A stretch of DNA of 64,000 nucleotides from Kutzneria chonburiensis (GTDB lineage Bacteria; Actinomycetota; Actinomycetes; Mycobacteriales; Pseudonocardiaceae). A program made the translations under genes and the position numbers. The notes under the pieces are model-generated. The model was given only the letters and a program-made list of their open reading frames with translations, did no database searches and was not told where the DNA came from. Positions 53,894 to 62,860 of the stretch are shown piece by piece. The DNA is taken from NCBI RefSeq assembly GCF_028622115.1, contig NZ_CP097263.1:10055501-10119500 (forward strand), read 5' to 3'. Numbering within the stretch: position 1 is the first letter of the stretch; every line of letters begins with the position of its first letter.

Positions 53894-54814
53894 GTGGTGC
53901 TGGACGAGATCGTCTCCCAGGTGCCCGAGTTCGCCGGGCCGGTCGAGCTGACCGTGATCAAGGGCGGGCTCAGCCACCGGGTCGTGCGGGTCGACGCCGG
54001 CGGGGGACGGTTCGTGCTGCGGGTGCTCGACCTGGCCGTCACCGAGGCGGGCCTCGGCGTGACCATGGAGCAGGAGATCGCCAACACCGTGCAGGCCGCC
54101 GAGACCGGCGCCGGGCCCCGGGTGCTGCGGGTGCTGCCCGACGCGCACGCCCTGGTGCTGGAGTACGTGGACGGCCGGACGCTGTCGGCCGCGGACGTGC
54201 CGTCGCATCTGGACGGGATCGCCGACGCCTGCCGGCGGCTGCACTCCGGACGCCCGTTCGGCAACAGCTTCGACATATTCGAGAAACTGGCCGAGTTCCT
54301 CACGCTGTGCGAGCGGCACGGGCTGGGGCTGCCCGACGGCTACGCCGAGCAGTTGCCGTTGGTGGCCCGGATCCGCGAGGCGCTGGCCGCGCGGCCGCTG
54401 CCGGCCGTGCCGTGCCACAACGACCTGCTGGCCGAGAACTTCATCGCCGACGGCGACCGGGTGCGTATCGTCGACTACCAGCTGTCCGGGCAGAACGACC
54501 CGTGCTTCGAGCTGGGCGACATCGCCGCCGAGGCGCTGCTGGACGTGACCGGCGTGACCCGGCTGGCCCTTGCCTACTTCGGTTCGGACCTGAATGATCG
54601 GCTTCTCGCCAGGACCCGGTTGTACCTGACGATGTCCAATGTGACCTGGACCCTGTGGTTCACGGTCCACAGTGGACTGCTCGGTGGCAGAGCTGATGTC
54701 TCGGCTGCCGCCGACTTCGACTACGCGGCCGAGGCGGCCGCGAAGTGGGGGCGGGCGCTGAGCGATCTCGGCGATCCCGGGTTGGGAGAGTTGCTGGACA
54801 CCGTGCGGAGGTAG
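53894..54814 (+). CDS. Choline/ethanolamine-kinase-like phosphotransferase
   Basis: A 306-residue aminoglycoside/choline-kinase-fold protein. 'TVIKGGLSHRVVRVDAGGGRFVLRVL' is the nucleotide loop, Brenner motif 'VPCHNDLLAENFIADGDRVRIVDYQLSGQNDPCFELGDIAAEALL' holds the catalytic Asp and the metal-binding Asp, and a helical C-terminal lobe follows. GTG 53894 lies 9 bases after GGGAGG; TTG 53855 extends the frame but has no ribosome site. It is 2 bases from the next gene, so it is co-transcribed with the APC permease. Substrate is choline or ethanolamine by context; an aminoglycoside-type role is less likely. Confidence 0.85.
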   Translation: MVLDEIVSQVPEFAGPVELTVIKGGLSHRVVRVDAGGGRFVLRVLDLAVTEAGLGVTMEQEIANTVQAAETGAGPRVLRVLPDAHALVLEYVDGRTLSAADVPSHLDGIADACRRLHSGRPFGNSFDIFEKLAEFLTLCERHGLGLPDGYAEQLPLVARIREALAARPLPAVPCHNDLLAENFIADGDRVRIVDYQLSGQNDPCFELGDIAAEALLDVTGVTRLALAYFGSDLNDRLLARTRLYLTMSNVTWTLWFTVHSGLLGGRADVSAAADFDYAAEAAAKWGRALSDLGDPGLGELLDTVRR

Positions 54815-54816
54815 CC

Positions 54817-56334
54817 GTGAGCGAGCAGGTCGACGACCACATCGACGATGACGCGACAACACTGGCAAGACTGGGCTACCGGCAGGAGTTGCGCCGGACG
54901 TGGAGCGGCTTCTCCAACTTCGCCATCTCCTTCTCCATCATCTCCATCCTGTCCGGCTGCTTCACCACGTTCGGGCAGGCGTGGAACAACGGTGGGCCGG
55001 TGGCGATCAGCTGGGGCTGGCCGGTCATCTCGGCGTTCATCCTGATCATCGGGCTGTGCATGTCCGAGCTGGTGTCGGCCTTCCCCACGGCCGGCGGGAT
55101 CTACTGGTGGGCCTCGAAACTGGGCAAGCCGGTGCACGGCTGGTTCACCGGCTGGCTCAACCTGGTCGGGCTGGTCGCCGTGACCGCCTCGGTCGACTAC
55201 GGCTGCGCCACCTTCATCTCGTTCTTCCTGTCCCTTGTGGACTCCGGCTGGGAGGGCACGCTCACCCAGATCTTCCTGATCTTCGTGGTCGTGCTGGTGC
55301 TGCACGCGCTGATCAACATCTTCGGCAGCCACCTGGTCGCCATGCTGAACAACGTGTCCGTGTACTGGCACGTCGTCGGTGTCGTCGCCGTGGTGGCCAT
55401 CCTGGCCTTCGCGCCGGTGCACCACCAGAGCTTCGCGTTCGTGTTCACCGAGCGGATCAACAACTCCGGCTTCGCCGACGGCACCTACTGGTTCTACGTG
55501 CTGCCACTGGGTTTCCTGCTCACCCAGTACACCATCACCGGCTTCGACGCGTGCGCGCACATCTCCGAGGAGACCAAGGGCGCCGCCCGCACGGCCGCCC
55601 GTGGCATCTGGCAGTCCATTCTGTACTCGGCCATCGGCGGCTGGGTCCTGCTGCTGGCCTTCCTGTTCGCCGCCACCAACGTCGACGAGATCAACAAGCA
55701 GGCCGGTTTCGTCGGCTCGATCATCACGACGGCGCTGAACTCCAACCTGGCCATCGTGGTCATCGGCATCTCGGCCATCGGGCAATTCTTCTGCGGCATG
55801 AGCTGCGTGACCAGCACCTCGCGGATGAGCTACGCCTTCAGCCGTGACGGTGCCGTGCCCGGGCACCGACTGTGGTCGAAGCTGAACGCCAACCGCGTGC
55901 CGGTGAACGCCGTGATCGGCTCCTGCGTGGCCGGCTTGGTGCTGACGCTCCCCGCCCTGTACAAGAGCTCCGCCGGCGTGCCCACCGCTTTCTACGCCGT
56001 CGTCTCGGTGGCGGTGATCGGCCTCTACCTGGCCTTCCTCATCCCCATCGCCCTGCGCCTGCGAGCCGGCGACTCCTTCGTGCCCGGCCCGTGGACCCTG
56101 GGCCGCAACTACAAGTGGATGTGCTGGACCGCCATCATCGAGATCGTCATCATCTCGGTCTACTTCATCCTGCCCACCGTCCCCGCCGGCGTCCCCGGCG
56201 CCGCCGACTTCAGCTGGACCGCCGTCAACTACGCCCCGCTGGCCGTCGGCGGCCTGGTGCTGCTCATCGCCATCTGGTGGTTCGCCTCGGCCCGCAAGTG
56301 GTTCACCGGCCCCAAACACACCATCGAGATCTAG
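54817..56334 (+). CDS. APC family amino-acid/amine permease
   Basis: A 505-residue transporter with about 12 hydrophobic segments: 'WSGFSNFAISFSIISILSGCFTTFGQAWNNGGPVAISWGWPVISAFILIIGLCMSELVSAFPTAGGIYWWASKLG' (APC entry motif and helices 1-3), 'TGFDACAHISEETKGAARTAARGIWQSILYS', 'MSCVTSTSRMSYAFSRDGAVPGHRLWSKLN' and late helices. It belongs to the GABA-permease-like (AGAT) subgroup. It may import ethanolamine, choline or an amino acid for the kinase and dehydrogenase. GTG 54817 follows CGGAGG, and a terminator hairpin follows the stop. Confidence 0.92.
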   Translation: MSEQVDDHIDDDATTLARLGYRQELRRTWSGFSNFAISFSIISILSGCFTTFGQAWNNGGPVAISWGWPVISAFILIIGLCMSELVSAFPTAGGIYWWASKLGKPVHGWFTGWLNLVGLVAVTASVDYGCATFISFFLSLVDSGWEGTLTQIFLIFVVVLVLHALINIFGSHLVAMLNNVSVYWHVVGVVAVVAILAFAPVHHQSFAFVFTERINNSGFADGTYWFYVLPLGFLLTQYTITGFDACAHISEETKGAARTAARGIWQSILYSAIGGWVLLLAFLFAATNVDEINKQAGFVGSIITTALNSNLAIVVIGISAIGQFFCGMSCVTSTSRMSYAFSRDGAVPGHRLWSKLNANRVPVNAVIGSCVAGLVLTLPALYKSSAGVPTAFYAVVSVAVIGLYLAFLIPIALRLRAGDSFVPGPWTLGRNYKWMCWTAIIEIVIISVYFILPTVPAGVPGAADFSWTAVNYAPLAVGGLVLLIAIWWFASARKWFTGPKHTIEI

Positions 56335-56342
56335 CCCGTTCG

Positions 56343-56380
56343 GTCGGAGGGTCCCGGGCAACCATCCGGGGCCCTCCGAC
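56343..56380 (+). terminator. Terminator after the permease
   Basis: A 15-bp stem (GTCGGAGGGTCCCGG with CCGGGGCCCTCCGAC, one G-T pair) with an 8-nt loop, 9 bases after the stop. Confidence 0.75.
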
Positions 56381-56391
56381 GTTGTCGGTGC

Positions 56392-56859
56392 ATGGGAGTC
56401 CCGGAAATCAGCCGACCGCCAGCCACGCCGGAGTTCGTGCCTGATCGCCGTGTCGGGCGGCAGCCGGATGTCGAGGACGCGTCGTACGGCCTGATCGTCG
56501 TCCAGCGGTGGAACGTGCGCGAGCCGCGGGAGCGCACGGCGCGCTGGCGGATCGCGGTGGCCGTCGACATCCTGCTGCACTCGTTCGTGACGTTCATCGT
56601 GTTCGGCAGCTACCTGGTCGGCCACCCGGATCCGCCGTTGTGGGGGGTGCTCCTGGCGCTGCCGGGCAGCTACCTGGCGGTGTCCTTCGTGCACCGGGTG
56701 TTTTTGCAGTGGTGGTGGCGGGCCACGCTCGGCAAGCTGCTGCTGGGCGTGGTCCTGGTGCGCAGCGACACCCGCGAGCGGCCGCCGCTGCGGCGCCTGG
56801 CCGGGGTTTGGCTGCTCTCCTTGGTGCTCACGTTCGCTCAGCTGTTGGACGGGCTGTGA
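56392..56859 (+). CDS. RDD family membrane protein
   Basis: A 155-residue membrane protein with a 45-residue cytoplasmic N-terminus, then hydrophobic segments at about 65-90, 82-105 and 140-155. RDD features are 'RWRIAVAVDILLHSFVTFIVFG' (Arg and Asp in helix 1) and 'ATLGKLLLGVVLVRSDTRERPPLRRLAGVWLL', but the C-terminal RDD tail is short. Function unknown. ATG 56392. It is convergent with the TetR gene, with a 32-base overlap of coding ends (56828-56859). Confidence 0.78.
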   Translation: MGVPEISRPPATPEFVPDRRVGRQPDVEDASYGLIVVQRWNVREPRERTARWRIAVAVDILLHSFVTFIVFGSYLVGHPDPPLWGVLLALPGSYLAVSFVHRVFLQWWWRATLGKLLLGVVLVRSDTRERPPLRRLAGVWLLSLVLTFAQLLDGL

Positions 56860-57421
56860 GCGGCAGGTAGACCCGGTCGACTATCTCCACCAGCACGTCG
56901 TCGCCGACGGGGCGCAGGCCGTGGGACGCGTATTCGTTGCGTAGCAACGTGACGGCGACCGTGGCGACGCGCGGGTGGAGGGACTCGGGTGCGGCCTGGC
57001 CGCGGTCGACCGCCCGCTGCAAGATCGTCAGCCACATCGACGCGCCGCCGTCGCCGACCAATTCCAGCAGTTGGGGGAGCAGGTCCGGATCCTCGGCGGT
57101 GGCGGCCAGCAGGCCGCGGATGACGTCGGCCTTGGGCGTGCCGACGTCGGCGTTCATCTGCCGCAGCACGGTGAGCACGTCGGTGCGCAGGTCGCCGGTG
57201 TCGGGCGGGCCGAGCCGGGTCTCCACGAGCAGCTTGTACGCGGCGACGCCGAGCGCGGCGCGGTTGGGCCAGCGGCGGTAGATGGCGTTCTTGTTGGTGC
57301 CGGCGCGCTGCGCCACCCGGTCCATCGTCAGGCCCGCGTAGCCGGACTCGGTCAGCTCGTCCGCCGCGGCGCGCAGGATCGCCTGCTCCAGCACCGCCCC
57401 GCGCCGCCTCACCTGCGCCAT
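56828..57421 (-). CDS. TetR family regulator
   Basis: A 197-residue regulator with HTH 'AADELTESGYAGLTMDRVAQRAGTNKNAIYRRWPNRAALGVAAYKLL' (TetR with the 'NKNAIYRRW' recognition helix) and a C-terminal domain 'DVIRGLLAATAEDPDLLPQLLELVGDGGASMWLTILQRAVDRGQ' of the AefR/TetR_C_11 style. ATG 57421. It is divergent from the TIM-barrel gene, and a perfect palindrome (57449-57469) lies between. Confidence 0.9.
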   Translation of the reverse strand: MAQVRRRGAVLEQAILRAAADELTESGYAGLTMDRVAQRAGTNKNAIYRRWPNRAALGVAAYKLLVETRLGPPDTGDLRTDVLTVLRQMNADVGTPKADVIRGLLAATAEDPDLLPQLLELVGDGGASMWLTILQRAVDRGQAAPESLHPRVATVAVTLLRNEYASHGLRPVGDDVLVEIVDRVYLPLTARPTAERT

Positions 57422-57448
57422 GGTCCGGACCGTACCTTAATCGGTTGA

Positions 57449-57469
57449 TAGGGTACTGCTTGTACCCTA
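57449..57469. promoter_or_regulatory. TetR-type operator
   Basis: Perfect palindrome TAGGGTAC-TGCTT-GTACCCTA (8-5-8) between the TetR start (57421) and the start of the TIM-barrel gene (57481). Likely an autorepression site for both genes. Confidence 0.7.
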
Positions 57470-57480
57470 CGGTTCGGCTC

Positions 57481-58446
57481 ATGCGAGCCAAGGGCATCAC
57501 CTATGACACCGGTTTCCTGGCCGGCGGCACCAGCACCCACGAGCCCTTCGATGAGGACGCCGTCCGGCGTGATCTGCTGACGATCCGCGACGACCTGCAC
57601 TGCACCGCCGTGCGGCTGACCGGCGGGGATGTCTCGCGGCTGGACATGGCAGCCACCTATGCCGCGTCTTTGGGCCTCGAAGTGTGGTTTTCGCCGTTCA
57701 CCAACGACCGCACCCAGGACCAGCTGCTGGCCGTGTTGGCCGATTGCGCCGACCGGGCCGAGCGCTTACGGCTTGCCGGCGCGGAAGTCGTGCTGCTCAC
57801 CGGGGCGGAGCTGAGCATGTTCACCGTCGGTTTCCTGCCCGGCGACACCTTGGAGGAACGCCTGGCCGTGCTGGCCGACCCAGCCGAGCTTCGCGCCGCG
57901 ATCCCCGCGATTCCTCTGCGGCTCAACACATTCCTGGCCCGGGCCGTGACACTCGTACGGTCGCGGTTCGGAGGGCCCGTCAGCTACGCCGCCATCCCGT
58001 CCTTCGAGGGCGTCGACTGGACCCCGTTCGACTTCATCTCCGTCGACCTCTACCGCTCCGCCCAGGTCGCCGACATCTTCCCCGACGCCGTGAAGTCCCT
58101 TGTGGCACAAGGCAAGCCCGTCGCCATCACCGAGTTCGGCTCGGCCACCTTCCTCGGCGCCCCTGACCGCGGCGCCCATGCCAGCTCGATCGTCGTGCGC
58201 GAGGGCGTCGTCGCCGTCGGCCTCGACGGCCCGTACTCCCGTGACGAGGACGGCCAGGCCGCCCACATCGTCGAGCTGCTGGACCTGTTCGACGATGCCG
58301 GCGTCGACACCACGTTCGTCCACACCTTCGCCAACTTCCACCTGCCGGGCCACCTGGACCACGCAAGTTACGGCGTGGTGAAAGTGATCGACAACGGGTG
58401 GACACCCAAGGCCGCCTTCGCGGCACTGGCCCGCCGCTATCGGTAG
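57481..58446 (+). CDS. Putative TIM-barrel hydrolase, unassigned
   Basis: A 321-residue soluble protein with a glycosidase-like barrel pattern: 'KGITYDTGFLAGGTSTHEPFDEDAVRRDLLTIRDDLHCTAVRLTGGDVSRLDMAATYAASLGLEVWFSPF', 'FDFISVDLYRSAQVADIFPDAVKSLVAQGKPVAITEFGSATFLGA' (Glu at the usual nucleophile position of clan GH-A folds) and 'VHTFANFHLPGHLDHASYGVVKVIDNGWTPKAAFAAL'. No signal peptide, so it acts on intracellular substrates. I do not recognise the exact family. ATG 57481. It is controlled by the divergent TetR; the stop overlaps the MFS remnant by 10 bases. Confidence 0.75.
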   Translation: MRAKGITYDTGFLAGGTSTHEPFDEDAVRRDLLTIRDDLHCTAVRLTGGDVSRLDMAATYAASLGLEVWFSPFTNDRTQDQLLAVLADCADRAERLRLAGAEVVLLTGAELSMFTVGFLPGDTLEERLAVLADPAELRAAIPAIPLRLNTFLARAVTLVRSRFGGPVSYAAIPSFEGVDWTPFDFISVDLYRSAQVADIFPDAVKSLVAQGKPVAITEFGSATFLGAPDRGAHASSIVVREGVVAVGLDGPYSRDEDGQAAHIVELLDLFDDAGVDTTFVHTFANFHLPGHLDHASYGVVKVIDNGWTPKAAFAALARRYR

Positions 58447-59662
58447 CTCGGAACGTCGGCGGTGCGGGGGATCAGGAACGGAATGCTGGTGACGCACAGG
58501 ATTCCGGCCACCACGATCGCCGTGCGGAGGCTGGTGACGGTGGCGAGCGCGCCACCGGCGGCGATGAAGAACGGCTGGGTGAGGCGGCCGCCGACAGACC
58601 AACCAGCGAGGACACGGGACATCATGTCCTCGCGGGTGATGGCCATGCGATGTGCGGCGAAGGCCGGGTTGAACACGCCGGCGCACAGCAGTAGGCCGAA
58701 GGACACTGTGCTCAACAGGACGAGGCCGCCGAAACCTTGTCCGGCGAGCGGAATCGTCAGCAGCCAAGGGGTTCTGGCGATGCCGGCGCCGATGAGCACC
58801 CGGCGGATGCCGAACCGGCGGACCAGTCGCGGCGAGAGTCTGGCCCCGAGCACGCCACCCAGGCACGGCAGGCCGACCACCAGGCCGTACTGCCATGGCG
58901 TGAAATGGAGGACGTTCAGCATCAGCACGGTCTCCAGCGGTACTACCATGAGTATCGCCGAGCCGAACAGCAAAGCGTTGGCGAACAACAACCTCAGCGC
59001 CCGATCGCCCAGCAGGTAGCGCCAGCCGGCGACGATCTCCTTGCCGCTCTTGGCCGTTCGGGCTGGTGGTGGCGCTTCCGGCTGCCACGCGAGTCACGCT
59101 CTCGGGCTGGAGAGTTCCGTCCTCGGGCCTGCCCACCCAACGTGACCACGCTGGAAGTGGCCCGAGGGCGGAACTCGCCGAGGTGCCCGAGAGCGTGACT
59201 CGCGGGGGTCGCCGCCCGGTTTTCCGTTGGTACCAACGACCTCAGGTGCGCGCCGCTGGCCGCTTGGAACGTCACCAGGGCCGCCGTCTGGATCACGCTT
59301 ACCGCGTACAGCTGCGCCATCGTCACCACGTGCAGCGCCGTCGTCACCGCCACGCTCGTCAGCGCCGCGAACCTGACGATGTCCGCCGCCACCATCACCG
59401 GCCGCTTCCGTCGGAACTCCACCGCCGCCCCCGACGGCACCGCGATCAGTGCCCCGGCCAGCGCCGACACCGCCGCCAGCAGCGACACCTCCGCCGGCGA
59501 TGCGTGCAATATCAACACCGCCACCAGCGGCAGCGCCCCATACCCGATCGCACTACCCGCGTCGCTCGTCGCTGACGCCCACCACAGCCGCCGAAACCCC
59601 GCCCCCAGATCCACCCGCCCGACCCTAGCGGTGGGCAGATGGGGCGATGTTGAAGTCGTCAA
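58437..59662 (-). pseudogene. MFS transporter broken by a palindromic element
   Basis: The N-terminal half reads from ATG 59662 (helices 1-4; 'RRLWWASATSDAGSAIGYGALPLVAVLIL', '...LRSLVPTENRAA'). The C-terminal half reads in another frame through 'RTAKSGKEIVAGWRYLLGDRALRLLFANALLFGSAILM' to the stop at 58437. Between them, where helices 5-6 should be, lies the 117-bp palindrome at 59088-59204, which brings a TGA in the frame of the C-terminal half. About 60 family residues are missing. The intact protein would resemble antibiotic-efflux MFS transporters of about 410 residues. As it stands only two non-functional fragments can be made. Confidence 0.85.
59088..59204. repeat. 117-bp long palindrome inserted in the MFS gene
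   Basis: Outer arms CGCGAGTCACGCTCTCGGG (59088-59106) and its exact complement ending at 59204, inner arms around TCCGTCCTCGGGC / GCCCGAGGGCGGA, and a GC-rich centre. It is flanked by MFS coding sequence on both sides. No ORF or transposase is inside; it looks like a MITE- or REP-type element or a replication-error palindrome. Confidence 0.85.
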
Positions 59663-59752
59663 GCGTCCGCCGCGATAGTTGACGCCGGAAATAAACCCCG
59701 GTTACCGTGAGTTTGCCCTGATCAGCGTGGATCGGGAGAAAAGAGACTGCCC

Positions 59753-61078
59753 ATGTCCAGTCGTCTCACCGCGGTTGCCGCGGCGGTCGTCGCCGTTGCT
59801 GTTCTGCTGCCGGGCGCGAGTCCGGCGTACGCCAAGACCGGCTTCGCGGCGCCGGCCATGGGCTGGAGCAGCTGGAGCGTGGAGGCCTCGACGCGGGCCA
59901 CGTACGGGACCAGCTGGCTGACCGAATCCCATGTCGAGGGGGCCGCGGACGCGGTGGCGTCCAAGCTGAAGTCGGCCGGCTACCGGTACATCAACATCGA
60001 CTCCGGCTGGAACGCCGACCTGTCGTTCAACGGGCACACCGACGGCAACGGCATTCCGGACCCCGACCCGACCCGCTTCCCCGACGGCATCGCCGGCGTG
60101 GCCAACTACGTGCACAACGAGGGGCTGCTGCTCGGGCTGTACACGACCGTGGGGCTGGACAAGGGCGTCTACGACAAGAACGCGCCGATCGTCGGGACCG
60201 GTTGCCACACCCAGGACATCGCCCAGCAGCCGCTCACCGCCACCAACGGCTGGGGCAGCTCGTGGAAGATCAATTACGGCAACTCGTGCGCCCGGGCCTA
60301 CCTCAACTCCGTGGCGAGCAAGTTCGCCTCGTGGGGCGTCGACCTGATCAAGGTGGACGGCATCACGGCCGACAACGTCGCCGATGTGCAGGCGTGGTCG
60401 CGGGCCATCGACCAGACCGGGCGCAGCATCTGGCTCACCGCCAGCGCGTGGCCCGTGCCGCAGTCCATCGAGTCGCAATTGTCCAGCTACGCCAACGATG
60501 TTCGGATCGACACCGACGTCGAGTGCTACTGCGCCACGTTGTCCACGTGGACCAGTTCCGTCAGCGCTCGCTGGAACGACCTGCCCAACTGGCTCGGCGG
60601 TCTCGGTTCGGGCTACTTCCCCGACCTGGACTCCATGCCCATTTCCAACAACTCCGGCAGCGCCATCCAGGACGGCATCAGCAGCACCGAGCGCCAGAGC
60701 GTGATGACCTTCTGGTCCATGGCCTCCGCGCCGCTCTACGTGGGCGGCGACGTCTACTTCCTCGACAGCGGAGCCGTTTCCATTCTCACCAACCCCGAAG
60801 TTGTTGCCGTCGACCAATCCGCCCGGTTCCCCACCCGAATCACCGGCGGCACCTTGCAGAAGTGGCGCAAGCAGCTGCCCGACGGCAGTTGGGCCGTCGC
60901 CGTCTACAACCTCGGGTCCTCCAGCGCCAACATCACCGTCAACTGGAGCGACCTCGGCATCAGCGGCAGCCACCCGGTTCGCGACCTGGTGTCCCGGACG
61001 GATCTCGGTTCCTTCAGCGGAAGCTGGACCGCCACCGCCATTCCCGCCCACGGCTCCAAGCTGATCAAGGTGGGGTAG
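59753..61078 (+). CDS. Secreted GH27 alpha-galactosidase
   Basis: A 441-residue exported glycosidase. The signal peptide ends near residue 27 (SPAYAKT). GH27 motifs are 'PAMGWSSWSVEASTRATYG', 'GYRYINIDSGWNADLSFNGHTDGNGIPDPDPTRFPDGIAGVANYVHNEGLLLGLYTT', the nucleophile Asp in 'GVDLIKVDGIT' (about 200) and the acid/base Asp in 'DVRIDTDVEC' (about 255). A C-terminal beta-sandwich follows. It hydrolyses alpha-galactosides or alpha-N-acetylgalactosaminides outside the cell. ATG 59753 follows GGGAGAAAAG. The 336 bases after it (61079-61414) hold only the terminator of the opposing gene. Confidence 0.93.
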   Translation: MSSRLTAVAAAVVAVAVLLPGASPAYAKTGFAAPAMGWSSWSVEASTRATYGTSWLTESHVEGAADAVASKLKSAGYRYINIDSGWNADLSFNGHTDGNGIPDPDPTRFPDGIAGVANYVHNEGLLLGLYTTVGLDKGVYDKNAPIVGTGCHTQDIAQQPLTATNGWGSSWKINYGNSCARAYLNSVASKFASWGVDLIKVDGITADNVADVQAWSRAIDQTGRSIWLTASAWPVPQSIESQLSSYANDVRIDTDVECYCATLSTWTSSVSARWNDLPNWLGGLGSGYFPDLDSMPISNNSGSAIQDGISSTERQSVMTFWSMASAPLYVGGDVYFLDSGAVSILTNPEVVAVDQSARFPTRITGGTLQKWRKQLPDGSWAVAVYNLGSSSANITVNWSDLGISGSHPVRDLVSRTDLGSFSGSWTATAIPAHGSKLIKVG

Positions 61079-61353
61079 TGGGTGCGAGGCGGCCCGGGAG
61101 GCGTTGACCACGCGGCGCGGGCGCACAACTGGCCACGCGGGGCGACGGATCCGGGATGGCTGCGGCGGAAATGAGCAGCCCCCGACTTCCATTCTACTCG
61201 GTGAAGCTGGGAAACGGGTTCGACGCGATCTTGAGGGACGCTGCCGACCGGTGTTCTCATGTTGATCTGGTTGGATTGATTCGGGGGTGCTCCGCGCGGC
61301 CGGCTGAGGTGAAGGGCGCTGCCGGACGGAAAGCGTTGTCCAGCAAAGGAAAA

Positions 61354-61381
61354 GGGGCCTGCCCTGGCGTTGGCAGGCCCC
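61354..61381 (-). terminator. Rho-independent terminator of the GH18 gene
   Basis: GGGGCCTGCC and GGCAGGCCCC (10-bp perfect stem, 8-nt loop). On the minus strand the hairpin is followed by TTTTCC, a true U-rich tail, 34 bases beyond the GH18 stop. Confidence 0.85.
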
Positions 61382-61414
61382 TCGTCTCAGGGGTGTCGAC
61401 CCGACAGCGTCACC

Positions 61415-62767
61415 TCAGTTGAGGGTCCACTGCTGGTTGGCCCCACCGGCGCAGGTCCAGATCTGCAGCGGGGTGCCGTCGGCCGAACTCTGGTTGGTGG
61501 CGTCGAGGCACTTGCCGGAGCCGGTGTTCACGAGCTCCTTCTGCGCGTTGAGGGTCCACTGCTGCGCGCCGGTGCCGTTGCAGTCGTACAGCTGGACCTT
61601 GGCGCCGTTGGCGGTGCTGGCTCCGGACACGTCGAGGCACTTGCCCAGCGCCTGGAAGGAGTTGCCCGAGTGGTTCCAGGTCTGCGCGGCGGTGCCGTTG
61701 CAGGTGTAGATCTGGACCTGGGTGCCATTCGCCGAGTTGGCGCCGGCGACGTCGACGCACTTGCCGCCGATGCCGGTGATGGTGCCGCCGGTGGGCGGCG
61801 GCGGGGGCGGGGTGGTGCCGCCGGTGATCTTCTGGAAGATCCGGGAGTACGCGTAGCCGGTGGCCCGGTCGTAGTCCTGCAACTCCCAGAACGACAGCTC
61901 CTGCACGCCGTTCTGGGCGGCGAAGGTCTCCAAGGTCTGCGCATCGGTCTGGCTGAACTGCGCGCCGTCGTCGTTGCGGCCGGCGATGGGGGTCAAGCCC
62001 ATCTTGTTGTACGCCGCGGCGGTGGAGATGCCGTAAAGGCTGGAGATCTGGTTGGCGGCGTTGCGCGCGGCCGACAAGGCGTCGTTGATGACGGGCTGGC
62101 CGTCGTAGAAGTCCATCACCATCAGGTTGATGACGGAGATCTTGACGCCCTTGGCCTTGGCGTCGTTGAGCACGGTGAACTGGTCGCTCTCGAGGCCGTC
62201 GGTGCCGACCGCGAGCGTGTAGTCGACCTGCACGGCCGGGTTCTGCGCCTGCAAGGCGGCCAGTGCCTGGTTGCGGCGGGAGATCGAAGCGGTGTCCTTG
62301 ATGACACTGCCCTCGATGTCGAAGTCGAGCCGGGGAGTGCCGTACTGGTTGACCACGTTGGCGTACGCGGCGGTGAGGCTCGAGACGTTGGTGCACGTCT
62401 GGGCCAGCTCGCCGCCCTCAGCCCCGCCGAAGGACGGGATCACGTTGCCGCCGGCGTTCTGCAACGCGGTGATCTGCGACTTGAACGAGCCGACGCCGGT
62501 GCCGTTGGCCTCCCACACGGGCGTGCAGCCGGACTGCGGAGTGAGGAACGCCAGCGTGTAGAACTTGTCGCCGGTCGAGTTCATGTCCGACGCCATCTGG
62601 CCGGCGTCGGCATCGGTGATCTGTAGATAAGGCGCCGAGTAGTGGGCCGGGAAAGCGCCGCCCGCGGCCGGGGCCGCCGTCGCGGCGGGCTGGACAACCA
62701 GCATGGCCGCGGTTGCCGCCACCGGCAGCGCGGCCGCCAACACCGCTCTTGTCGTGGTGATGCGCAT
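61415..62767 (-). CDS. Secreted GH18 chitinase with ricin-type lectin domain
   Basis: A 450-residue exported enzyme. The signal peptide ends near residue 32. The GH18 barrel has the catalytic DxDxE motif in 'PRLDFDIEGS' (Glu152) and supporting segments 'NVIPSFGGAEGGELAQTC' and 'VINLMVMDFYDGQPV'. After a Pro-rich linker ('GGTTPPPPPPTGG', about 317-330) comes a ricin B/CBM13-like domain with three QxW-type repeats. It degrades chitin-type polymers. ATG 62767 follows GTAGGAGATC. A DasR-like site lies 94 bases upstream. The lectin module is nearly identical to that of the next gene. Confidence 0.93.
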   Translation of the reverse strand: MRITTTRAVLAAALPVAATAAMLVVQPAATAAPAAGGAFPAHYSAPYLQITDADAGQMASDMNSTGDKFYTLAFLTPQSGCTPVWEANGTGVGSFKSQITALQNAGGNVIPSFGGAEGGELAQTCTNVSSLTAAYANVVNQYGTPRLDFDIEGSVIKDTASISRRNQALAALQAQNPAVQVDYTLAVGTDGLESDQFTVLNDAKAKGVKISVINLMVMDFYDGQPVINDALSAARNAANQISSLYGISTAAAYNKMGLTPIAGRNDDGAQFSQTDAQTLETFAAQNGVQELSFWELQDYDRATGYAYSRIFQKITGGTTPPPPPPTGGTITGIGGKCVDVAGANSANGTQVQIYTCNGTAAQTWNHSGNSFQALGKCLDVSGASTANGAKVQLYDCNGTGAQQWTLNAQKELVNTGSGKCLDATNQSSADGTPLQIWTCAGGANQQWTLN

Positions 62768-62860
62768 GGTCGATCTCCTACGGGTATCGCACGGCCGGAA
62801 TCGTGCAGGCAGGGGTGAAGATCCGGCATTTCACGAAATCGACCCTCCGCAGCGGCGGGG

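Noticed and set aside
61156-61422. 88-codon frame between GH27 and GH18
   Set aside because: Covers the GH18 terminator, has no ribosome site and mixed composition.
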